From the IMG/VR virus record IMGVR_UViG_3300030110_003253, positions 1-43,488 of that record: a stretch of DNA of 43,488 bases; one strand, 5' to 3'. The notes under the pieces were generated by a model. The model had not been told where the DNA came from and did not search any database. It worked only from the letters and a program-made list of their open reading frames with translations. A program made the translations under genes and the position numbers. Below are positions 16,801 through 24,250 of this stretch, one piece after another (position 1 is the first letter of the stretch; the number at the start of each line of letters is the position of its first letter). The stretch is from a virus.

Positions 16801-19160
16801 ATTTGTCATTTGCTACCAATTCTGATTTTGGATTGGCAAGTGGAGATGACTTTACAATTGAGTGCTACACATATGCCGAAGCATATACAAATAGTACTTC
16901 TTACTCTGAAATAATAAGACAGGGCACAAGCAACGCTGGATCTGATGGTATTTTCTTTCACGTTAATTCTTCTGGAACAGTTAGTTTTAGAATGTCTGGT
17001 ACAACCAAAACAACTACAGGTACGGTTAATATTGGTGGTTGGAATCATATTGCAGTTAGCAGATCAAGTGGAACTGTTTACATATCAATAAATGGAATGG
17101 TTGAAAATCATGGTTCTGTAACAAATTCATCTACTACTGGCGATTTTAGAATTGGTGCAGACTTTGGAGAAAATAATTTTTATAAGGGACAACTCTCAAA
17201 TGTGAGATTTGTCAAAGGAACTGCACTCTACACGTCAAGATTTACACCACCAACATCAGCACTCACAAATGTAACTAACACAAAACTTCTGTGTTGTCAG
17301 TCTAATATTTCTGCAATAACTGCTGCTGTATCTCCTGTAACTATCACAGCAAACGGAAACGCAGTAGCAACCAACTTCAACCCATTCAACACTGATATCA
17401 ACACAGTTCGTGGACAAGAGACTGGTTATTGTACTTTTAATGTATTAAGGGAAAGAACTGCTGGATACAATCCAACCTTTAAAGATGGTAATCTCTTTAT
17501 GGATGGAAGAGGTGATGGAACTGGAACACTTTCTGCACAGAGTGGTAAATTCTATTTTGAAGTTACAGTTGATACTGTAGGTAGTGGTGGTCAAATTTTT
17601 CTTGGTGTTCAAAATGCTGCATATACTGGTACAGAAAGGAATTGGGGTAATGATAATATAGCTGCTATTAGAGATACTGGTGTTTTCTATGGAACAGGAA
17701 TGACAGGAACTGCTGGAACTTATACAACAGGTGATACATTGTCATTTGCTTTTGATGTGGACAATAATAAATTGTATATTGCCAAGAATGGTGTTTATTT
17801 TAATGGTGGAGTTCCTTCACAGGGAACAGGATTTACTCATAGTGGGATTAACTTCCCAGGTGGATATACACCCATTGTTTCTGATAGTCAAACAGGTCAG
17901 AAATATAGATTGAATTGTGGACAAAAACCCTTTAAGTTTCCACCACCAGATGGTTTCCAAACACTGAATGCTGCTAATGTTCGTCCAGAGACTGTGATTG
18001 CTCGTCCTGATCAGTATGTTGGTGTTATTAAATATGTTGGTGATGATGCAACAACTCACGCTATCAGAGGTCTTAATTTTGGTGCAAAACCAGATCTAGT
18101 TTGGATCAAGAATAGAGATCAAACTGAAGTGCAATTATGGAAAGACACTGTAAGAGGTGTGGCAAGTGCGATTTATTCTTCTAGCACTCAGGCAGCAGAT
18201 ACTGGATCCACATATTCTGATAGATTTCCATCTTTTGATTTTAATGGATTTACTGTAGGATCATCTCATTCAGGATCAAATAGTGATGGTGATAATTTTG
18301 TGGCATGGTGTTGGAAGGCTGGTGGAAACAAAAACACCTTTAATGTTGATGATGTGGGTTATGCAAGTGCTGCTGCGGCAGGATTAGATGGTGGATCACT
18401 TGCTGTTACTGGTGCATCAGTTGGAACCAAACAGGGATTTAGTATTATTAAGTTTGCCTCTGGATCATCTGGCAATAAAACTCTGTCTCATGGTCTCTTA
18501 GAGACACCAACATTTATATTGGTCAAGACCACAGGCGCTAGTAGTGATTGGTCTATTTATCATAAAGATTTGGGTGGCACTGTCAACAACTATTTGGTTT
18601 TTGGCACTGCTGCTAATGCAACAGCTTCTAATATTTGGGGAGCTGCTGTTCCAACATCATCAGTTTTTGGAATCAACCCTGGAACAACTTGTGCAACAAG
18701 TCAGGATGTAATTGCATATCTGTGGCACGATGTTCCCGGACTACAGAAATTTGGCAGTTTTGAGGGAAATGATAACGCAAACGGAACATTTGTCGAATTA
18801 GGTTTTAAACCTGCAATAGTTTGGGTGAAAGCAATAGATAGTGCTGCAACTGTAGGGGGATCTGCTGCCACCAGTTGGGGTATGTGGGATTCTGCTAGAA
18901 TGCCAAATAATCCTGCAGGAAATCCACTCTTTGCTAATTTAGGCACTGATGAAAATGTGAGAGGTAATGGATCATCTGCAAACACAGGAGGAAGTGATGG
19001 TAATGGTTTAGATGGATTTCTCTTAGTTGATATGTTGTCAAATGGATTTAAATGTAGAACTGGTGCTGCTGAAATTAATGATTCCCAGACACACATCTAT
19101 TGTGCATGGGCAGAATCACCAACAGTCAACTTGTATGGTGGACAGTCCAATGCACGCTAA
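13896..19160 (+). CDS. giant multi-domain adhesin: LamG x3, cupredoxin-like with F5/8-like insert, SPRY-like
   Basis: 1754 residues. Concanavalin-like (LamG) domains are at about 22-205 (NTFSCWIKRSG, WYHLVFIIDT), 766-925 (FTVECWVRQDD, SWYHMACVREG) and 961-1115 (FTIECYTYAEA, WNHIAVSRSSG). A cupredoxin-like sandwich begins near 513 (TYTFNTTDSTNDTHPFVF) and ends near 690 (YYHCGVHSGMGNSI). Between its halves lies an F5/8-type-like insert (SQAFDGDEDTRAG, LTFTLDL). A SPRY-like domain is at about 1213-1350 (GKFYFEVTV, DTLSFAFDVDNNKLYIAKNG). The C-terminus has three related modules (GLNFGAKPDLVWIK, GLLETPTFILVK, LGFKPAIVWVK). All these folds are typical of glycan or protein binding, so a host-surface adhesin is likely. 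It starts 10 bases after the previous stop; virion location is inferred. Confidence 0.8.
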   Translation: MGIALPQVVTSDRASGAQVIDGSLKFVDGSSQQLTKTFSSAGNRRTNTFSCWIKRSGVQLENIFSASSGTGTNHNFIRFNSGKIEFYMNETSEGSKVPAVQHRDIGWYHLVFIIDTTNSTADDRMRIYVNSVRLAPPLTTFDTSNNPSQNYEGYFGSNVKHTIGSKHNDSQYYDGQMSQVYFIDGLALEPENFGFTDPLTNTWRPKKFSGTFPSDTAASSIFSSNTLLTWAGGTTESNWALSNSNKTATYSGSSSYSDVYTAALNSSTTYAFRLTSTGVDSNGGWFFTASTGVSGTHPDERGGDTLGQRANETTLGAHGTFATANSVSAGQGAMSGFGDSQPSAGSGIDFIVNMTARKVWVKAASSGSYVGGGDPTNSSSTASFLLPSGTIYFGNVQYDGGTVTYGDDATFNQSFYLPLDGNSPIGEDKSGKGNNWTPVNFGGSVALDNPHVSGARPILNTLPGGTQAGVGVFGSKENVGYAVTVAPKTGGGNAYYLDGVERPALTGLIRGATYTFNTTDSTNDTHPFVFGTTAEGDNYNDGVARSHNDGTTWSSSVTATNGFKSGLPASQAFDGDEDTRAGNDNSSGAGNLTFTLDLKNVHKVEVRTGLNNTVTINGSTNAGTAALDPQYIVYEPGSTFNLTEIKITSNGQSGYRSDLFAIKVDNVLLRDSTDNRYTAITVPHNAPNTLYYHCGVHSGMGNSISDITTDETKADPYAWRNVLALPLVGSNSDLSNSVNCTSTTKGMTNRGDAAASSDTSNFYVGSFEFDGSGDSITSPYRSDFDFTSGDFTVECWVRQDDTSSFDVFVGKYGGSSSGEFIVGKNANTPTFYWQDSSGNANINATNFRGNTSSWYHMACVREGNVFTMYINGVCENSTTDSTTIKTTNMKLSIGSENGASDSPFDGYLQDVRIYKGVAKYSGTTVGTQYFVPASTSPDILPDTPSGVSGSSELTKITDGAVSFDGSDDYLSFATNSDFGLASGDDFTIECYTYAEAYTNSTSYSEIIRQGTSNAGSDGIFFHVNSSGTVSFRMSGTTKTTTGTVNIGGWNHIAVSRSSGTVYISINGMVENHGSVTNSSTTGDFRIGADFGENNFYKGQLSNVRFVKGTALYTSRFTPPTSALTNVTNTKLLCCQSNISAITAAVSPVTITANGNAVATNFNPFNTDINTVRGQETGYCTFNVLRERTAGYNPTFKDGNLFMDGRGDGTGTLSAQSGKFYFEVTVDTVGSGGQIFLGVQNAAYTGTERNWGNDNIAAIRDTGVFYGTGMTGTAGTYTTGDTLSFAFDVDNNKLYIAKNGVYFNGGVPSQGTGFTHSGINFPGGYTPIVSDSQTGQKYRLNCGQKPFKFPPPDGFQTLNAANVRPETVIARPDQYVGVIKYVGDDATTHAIRGLNFGAKPDLVWIKNRDQTEVQLWKDTVRGVASAIYSSSTQAADTGSTYSDRFPSFDFNGFTVGSSHSGSNSDGDNFVAWCWKAGGNKNTFNVDDVGYASAAAAGLDGGSLAVTGASVGTKQGFSIIKFASGSSGNKTLSHGLLETPTFILVKTTGASSDWSIYHKDLGGTVNNYLVFGTAANATASNIWGAAVPTSSVFGINPGTTCATSQDVIAYLWHDVPGLQKFGSFEGNDNANGTFVELGFKPAIVWVKAIDSAATVGGSAATSWGMWDSARMPNNPAGNPLFANLGTDENVRGNGSSANTGGSDGNGLDGFLLVDMLSNGFKCRTGAAEINDSQTHIYCAWAESPTVNLYGGQSNAR

Positions 19161-19163
19161 ATA
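19157..19163 (+). promoter_or_regulatory. T4-type late promoter (CTAAATA)
   Basis: CTAAATA overlaps the stop of the preceding giant adhesin and is followed by ACTAAAAA, the same extension seen at other fibre promoters. It begins 24 bases before the ATG at 19181. Confidence 0.68.
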
Positions 19164-19180
19164 ACTAAAAACTAAATGAG

Positions 19181-19873
19181 ATGGCAATAGGAAGACCCGT
19201 ATCGTTAACAAGTAATGTAGCTTCTAAATCCATCAGTGTAACAGCAACTGAGGGTCAAACTCTCTTTACTGTGTCTGGTGGATATAGAGTTAATCAACTT
19301 GCAGTCTTTCGTAATGGTGCCAGATTAACTGATGGAGTAGATTATACAGCAAGAGATGGTGCAAGTGTTACTTTAACATCTGCTGCAAATCTCAGTGATA
19401 CTTTAGAATTTCAAATCTTTGATGATTTTAGAGTTGCTGATGCTATTGTAAGTGCTGAATCTGACCAGACCATTAGTGGCAATCTTACCGTCACTGGCAC
19501 ATTCACTGGTGCTGCAATTGGTATTCAGTCTGGTGGAACAGTTGTAGGTGCTGCTAAGACATTAAACTTTATTGGCACTGGTAATACCTTTGCAATGAAT
19601 GGTAATACTGTTGATATCAGTATTTCTGGTAGTGGTGGAGGTGGTCTTGGCACTGCTATTAATTATAGTGATGATACTACATCACCATTCAGCTTCATTG
19701 ATAATCAAGTTCAAGTAACTGAAAACTTATTATTAGACACCACCAATTCTGGTAAATCTGATTCATATATTGTATCTGTTGTTCCAAATATTACAGTTAA
19801 TAGTGGTGTAGCAGTCACTGTTGGCACTGGTAAAACTATGATTATAGACGTACTACAAATAGGAGACCTCTGA
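19181..19873 (+). CDS. short tail-fibre / fibre-base protein
   Basis: 230 residues. Residues about 20-95 (GQTLFTVSGGYRVNQLAVFR, GVDYTARDGASVTL) match in pattern the N-terminal sandwich of the fibre at 11996. They are followed by the same LNFIGTGNTFAMNGNTVDI block and a SGSGGGG linker. The last 75 residues (INYSDDTTSPFSFIDNQVQV to MIIDVLQIGDL) are unique. The stop overlaps the ATG of the fibre at 19873, so the pair is co-translated. It may be the proximal subunit and 19873 the distal subunit of one fibre (inference). Confidence 0.72.
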   Translation: MAIGRPVSLTSNVASKSISVTATEGQTLFTVSGGYRVNQLAVFRNGARLTDGVDYTARDGASVTLTSAANLSDTLEFQIFDDFRVADAIVSAESDQTISGNLTVTGTFTGAAIGIQSGGTVVGAAKTLNFIGTGNTFAMNGNTVDISISGSGGGGLGTAINYSDDTTSPFSFIDNQVQVTENLLLDTTNSGKSDSYIVSVVPNITVNSGVAVTVGTGKTMIIDVLQIGDL

Positions 19874-21171
19874 TGTCCAAGATAGTTACTAATCAGATTT
19901 CACCTCAGAGTGGTAATTCTGTAACATTTAATGGTGATGTATCAATTGGTGGTACTCTTACATATGAAGATGTAACTAATATTGATGTTGTTGGTGTCAT
20001 CACTGCCAGAAGTGGTGTTGTATTATCAGAAAATAATGCAATTCACTTTAGAGGAACTGCTGGGGATGATTTAGATTCTGTTTTACGTGAAAGTAGTAGT
20101 AATACTTTATTAATTAACTCTCGTAATAGTGCAAGAATTAATATTGATTCTAATAATGACGGCACTGGTGCCACATTTAAGGTAGGTACTAATGGTGCCA
20201 CTGGTTCCACTACTGATTTGGTTACAATTCTAGAGGATGGTAAAGTTGGTTTTGGCACCAATAATCCAGATAGGTTATTACATGTTCAAGCATCAGACGC
20301 TAGTGCATCATCAAATGCGTTTGATGTTGCTATTTTAGAACGAAATGATGACTGTTATCTTAAAATTCTTTCTGCTAATAATAAAGTAGGAGGAATCAAC
20401 TTTGGAGATACCCAAGGTAGTTATATGGGCGCTTTATATTATGACCATAGTGTAAATGATTTGATATTTAATGTAAATGAATCAGAAAGAATGCGTATAG
20501 GTTCAACTGGTCGAGTTGGCATTGACAACAATTTAACCAACACTTACGACTCAACTTATCACCAACTCTGCATTGGTGATGGTACAGGCAACAATGGTAT
20601 GTTGTTCCACGCCGCCACCAATGGAGGCAGTTATATTGGCTTTAAAGATACATCTGATGGCAGTGTAAATGGACTTTTAAATTACATCCATAATGGTGAC
20701 TATTTTGAGTTGAGAGCAGCTGGATCAACTCGTGTTCGTGTTGATTCTGATGGACTTAAGTTTAATACTGACACTGCTGCTGCCAATGCTCTTGATGATT
20801 ATGAGGAGGGAAATGGAACTCCAACAGTAAGTTTTGAAACTAGCGGAAGTGGAACACTTGCTGCAGGTGCCACCTACAAGTATGTAAAAATTGGCGACCT
20901 TGTCACATTTAGTTTTGAGTTCAATTTATCTTCTGTAAGCAGTCCGTCAGGAGGGCTGAGACTCAATCTGCCATTTGCGTCTGGCGCTGGAGTGTACTCG
21001 GCTGGAGCAGTAAGGCTTTACAATGTTACATTTACAGGATCGCCTTTTTTACAGATAGGACCCTCTTCGTCGTATGTAGTTGTTTTGGGAAGTGTTAGTG
21101 GCAGTGCTAACAGCAAAATAAACGGTACTGGATATTATTTTGGTTCTATTTCTTATAGGACATCATCTTAA
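19873..21171 (+). CDS. modular tail fibre
   Basis: 432 residues. It opens with MSKIVTNQISPQSGNSVTFN, then SIGGTLTYEDVTNIDVVGVI, a module also found in the fibre at 11996. Shaft-like blocks follow with RVGIDNNLTNTYDS and SERMRIGSTGR. A conserved ANALDDYEEG hinge at about residue 299 introduces the C-terminal domain (about 305-432), a beta-rich tip with KYVKIGDLVTFSFEFNLSS and repeated Ser/Gly/Tyr. The same DDYEEG hinge appears in the fibres at 27596 and 29159 with different tips, suggesting swapping of receptor-binding ends at that point. Confidence 0.76.
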   Translation: MSKIVTNQISPQSGNSVTFNGDVSIGGTLTYEDVTNIDVVGVITARSGVVLSENNAIHFRGTAGDDLDSVLRESSSNTLLINSRNSARINIDSNNDGTGATFKVGTNGATGSTTDLVTILEDGKVGFGTNNPDRLLHVQASDASASSNAFDVAILERNDDCYLKILSANNKVGGINFGDTQGSYMGALYYDHSVNDLIFNVNESERMRIGSTGRVGIDNNLTNTYDSTYHQLCIGDGTGNNGMLFHAATNGGSYIGFKDTSDGSVNGLLNYIHNGDYFELRAAGSTRVRVDSDGLKFNTDTAAANALDDYEEGNGTPTVSFETSGSGTLAAGATYKYVKIGDLVTFSFEFNLSSVSSPSGGLRLNLPFASGAGVYSAGAVRLYNVTFTGSPFLQIGPSSSYVVVLGSVSGSANSKINGTGYYFGSISYRTSS

Positions 21172-21214
21172 TTGATTGTTTTACAGCAACATATATAATA
21201 ACTCCTAGAATCTT

Positions 21215-21222
21215 CATAAATA
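21215..21222 (+). promoter_or_regulatory. T4-type late promoter (CATAAATA)
   Basis: CATAAATA followed by ACTAAAAAGTAGATAAG, 17 bases before the ATG at 21240. The same promoter-leader recurs upstream of 24251. Confidence 0.8.
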
Positions 21223-21239
21223 ACTAAAAAGTAGATAAG

Positions 21240-24221
21240 ATGTCAAGAGCACGAAGTCTAGCAAGATTAGGGAACTCTAATGCACTTTCTGTTGATAGTA
21301 GTTTCAACGTTGGTATCAATAGCACCTCTCCAACTACAAAACTGGATGTTGTTGGAGTAATAAGTGCTACTACTTTTGTTGGTGATGGAGCTTCATTAAC
21401 TGGTATTGCTAATACTGACTTCATTGTTGGTACAGCAATTACAATGACAACTGGTACTTTTACCAGTGATATAGAAGTTAATTCAATAGATATTGGTCGT
21501 GGTGCTAATAATGTTGCAACTAATACGACGGTTGGTGATGAGGCTTTAGATGCAAATACATCAGGTGGACATAATGTTGCTGTAGGTCAGGGAGCACTGA
21601 GTGCTAACACTAGCGCCAGCGCAAACACTGCTGTTGGTAGGAAATCACTTAATTCAAACACTACTGGTGAAAATAACTCAGGGTTTGGCCAGTATGCTCT
21701 CCGTAATAGCACTACTGGTGCCAACAACACAGCTACTGGAGCACAAGCTCTCTATTCCAACACTACTGGTGGTTGGAATACTGCAGTTGGTACAGAGTCG
21801 CTTTATTCTAACACTACTGGTGATTACAATATAGCAGTTGGCAGGAAAGCGCTTTATCTCAATACTACTGCTGATAATAATACTTCTATTGGTTATGAAT
21901 CCCTTAGAGAAAACACCACTGGTGCTAACAACACAGCTGCTGGTTATAATGCACTCAAGTTAAACACTACTGGTGCCAGCAACACAGCTGCAGGAAGAAA
22001 TGCCCTCCTTTCCAACACCACTGGTAATTTCAACGTAGCTACCGGTAATGATGCTCTCTATTCCAATACCACTGGTAGCAACAATACAGGAAGCGGTTAT
22101 GGCGCACTCTTTACAAACACTACCGGTGGAAAAAACGTAGCATCTGGTAAATATGCACTACGCTACAACACTTCCGGAGAGAAAAACGTAGCAAGTGGTT
22201 ATTTGGCACTCCACCAAAACACCACTGGAGATAACAATACAGCAAGTGGTAATGAATCACTTAAAGAAAACACTACTGGTAATGAAAACACAGCAGTGGG
22301 CGCAAGTGCTCTCTATTCCAGCACCACTGCCAGCTATAACGTAGCTACTGGCTACCAGACTCTTTATTCTAATACTACGGGTTATAGTAATGTAGCAAGT
22401 GGATATAAGGCTCTCTATGACAACACCACTGGCATTCAAAACACGGCTATAGGAACAGAATCTCTAGAAAACAACACCACTGCTAGTGAAAATACTGCAA
22501 TTGGAGACGCTGCCCTTCGTACGAATACTACTGGCACCAAGAACGTAGCTAGTGGATTTCGAGCTCTCTATTCAAATACCACTGCTAATGATAACACAGC
22601 TAGCGGTCATCATGCTCTTTATTCCAATACCACTGGTGCTAGTAACACAGCTAGCGGATCCGGTGCTCTTTATACCAACACCACTGGTGGATATAACACA
22701 GCTTCTGGTTATCAAGCTCTCTATTTTAATACTACAGGTAGTAGTAACACAGCTATTGGTGATAATACACTTAAGATAAACACCACCGGTTCTAATAATA
22801 CAGCTTTAGGCAGAGAAGCTCTTCTTTATAACACCACTGGTGCTAACAACGTAGCAACTGGATATCAGGCTCTCTATGATAACACCACTGGTGCTGACAA
22901 TGTTGCTGTTGGATATGAAGCTCTAGCAAACAACACAACTGGCGGAAGTAATTGTGCGATTGGGCAAAGTACTTTAAAAGCTAATACTACTGGTGCTTCT
23001 AACTCAGCGATCGGGCAGGCTGCTCTTTGGACAAATACTACTGGATCTAACAATTCATCCTGTGGGTATCGTGCTCTTTTTAGCAACACCACTGGCGATA
23101 ACAACACAGCCAGCGGTTATAAAGCTCTCTACACTAACTCAACTGGTGGTGTTAACACAGCTACTGGATATAATTCTCTCTATTCCAACACCACTGGTAA
23201 TTACAACACAGCTACTGGATACGAATCTTTAAAGAATAATACCACTGGTCAGTACAACACAGCTGGCGGATACGAAACTCTCTTTACAGTCACTACAGGA
23301 AGTTTCAACACAGCTTACGGAATACAAGCTCTTCGTTCCAACACCACTGCTAGTGACAATGCAGCTTTTGGTAGAGCTTCTCTTTATTCCAACACTACTG
23401 GTACTCAAAACACAGCTAGCGGATCCACTGCTCTTTATACCAACACCACTGGTGGATATAATACAGCAAGTGGATACCAATCTCTTTATTTAAACACCAC
23501 TGGATCTAGAAATGCAGCTTTTGGACTTAAAGCACTTTACAGTTGTACAACTGGTACAAATAACACTGCTGTTGGTGTTGATGCTCTTTACGCTGTAACA
23601 ACATGTTCAAGTCAACAAGGTAATGTTGCTGTTGGAGACCAAGCTGGCAACCTTATTACTACTGGTTTTAGAAATGTAGTTATTGGATACCTTGGTGGTC
23701 GTACTCTTACTACTGGAGATGACGGTGTATATATTGGTTACAACAATGCTGCCAGTGCTGCAGATGTAAATAGAGAATGTGTTTATGGTGATAATGGTAC
23801 AGGTAAAGGCACCAGAACATTTTTTGCTACTGCAGACAATGGTGTTTATCATGGTGGCAACACAACCACTTGGACTACAACTTCTGATCGTAGAATTAAA
23901 AAGAACATTGCTGACAACAATGAAGGACTTTCACTAATCAATCAGATTGCTGTTAAGAACTTTGAGTATAAAACTGCTGAAGAAGTTGAGACAGATGGTG
24001 AAGTTCCAGTCACTGATGCTGTGTCAAAAACAGGCACACAAATTGGTGTTATTGCTCAGGAACTGCAAAGTGTTCGCTCTAGTTGGGTGACAACTCGTGA
24101 TAATGGTACATTGGCAGTAACTGGTACAGATGAAATTATCTGGCACCTTGTAAATGCAGTGCAAGAACTCTCTGCAGAGAATACTGCACTGAAAACTAAA
24201 CTTGATAATGCTGGTCTTTGA
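21240..24221 (+). CDS. repeat-shaft tail fibre with S74 intramolecular chaperone
   Basis: 993 residues. Residues 1-105 form an N-terminal adaptor with VGINSTSPTTKLDVVG and FVGDGASLTG blocks. Residues 106-785 are 40 tandem 17-residue repeats of the form NTTGxxNTAxGxxALYx, resembling the YadA-type head repeat, and probably build a long trimeric beta-roll shaft. The C-terminus carries a peptidase S74 (endosialidase-type) chaperone beginning at TTSDRRIKKN. Ser882 and Lys887 have the S-x4-K spacing of its catalytic dyad, so about 112 residues should be released after trimerisation. It ends in a coiled coil (VQELSAENTALKTKLDN). It is followed by a sister gene with the same promoter. Confidence 0.85.
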   Translation: MSRARSLARLGNSNALSVDSSFNVGINSTSPTTKLDVVGVISATTFVGDGASLTGIANTDFIVGTAITMTTGTFTSDIEVNSIDIGRGANNVATNTTVGDEALDANTSGGHNVAVGQGALSANTSASANTAVGRKSLNSNTTGENNSGFGQYALRNSTTGANNTATGAQALYSNTTGGWNTAVGTESLYSNTTGDYNIAVGRKALYLNTTADNNTSIGYESLRENTTGANNTAAGYNALKLNTTGASNTAAGRNALLSNTTGNFNVATGNDALYSNTTGSNNTGSGYGALFTNTTGGKNVASGKYALRYNTSGEKNVASGYLALHQNTTGDNNTASGNESLKENTTGNENTAVGASALYSSTTASYNVATGYQTLYSNTTGYSNVASGYKALYDNTTGIQNTAIGTESLENNTTASENTAIGDAALRTNTTGTKNVASGFRALYSNTTANDNTASGHHALYSNTTGASNTASGSGALYTNTTGGYNTASGYQALYFNTTGSSNTAIGDNTLKINTTGSNNTALGREALLYNTTGANNVATGYQALYDNTTGADNVAVGYEALANNTTGGSNCAIGQSTLKANTTGASNSAIGQAALWTNTTGSNNSSCGYRALFSNTTGDNNTASGYKALYTNSTGGVNTATGYNSLYSNTTGNYNTATGYESLKNNTTGQYNTAGGYETLFTVTTGSFNTAYGIQALRSNTTASDNAAFGRASLYSNTTGTQNTASGSTALYTNTTGGYNTASGYQSLYLNTTGSRNAAFGLKALYSCTTGTNNTAVGVDALYAVTTCSSQQGNVAVGDQAGNLITTGFRNVVIGYLGGRTLTTGDDGVYIGYNNAASAADVNRECVYGDNGTGKGTRTFFATADNGVYHGGNTTTWTTTSDRRIKKNIADNNEGLSLINQIAVKNFEYKTAEEVETDGEVPVTDAVSKTGTQIGVIAQELQSVRSSWVTTRDNGTLAVTGTDEIIWHLVNAVQELSAENTALKTKLDNAGL
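21555..23594 (+). repeat. 40 tandem 51-bp coding repeats
   Basis: Forty in-frame units of exactly 51 bp, each encoding NTTG/NTTA-xx-NTAxG-xx-AL-xx. Units differ mostly at silent or variable positions, and runs such as AACACCACTGG recur throughout. Unit length is constant across the array, with no indels, pointing to selection on a structural repeat. Confidence 0.93.
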
Positions 24222-24224
24222 TAG

Positions 24225-24232
24225 CATAAATA
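24225..24232 (+). promoter_or_regulatory. T4-type late promoter (CATAAATA)
   Basis: CATAAATA plus ACTAAAAAAGTAGATAAG before the ATG at 24251, nearly identical to the promoter-leader at 21215. This suggests that promoter and gene were duplicated together. Confidence 0.8.
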
Positions 24233-24250
24233 ACTAAAAAAGTAGATAAG

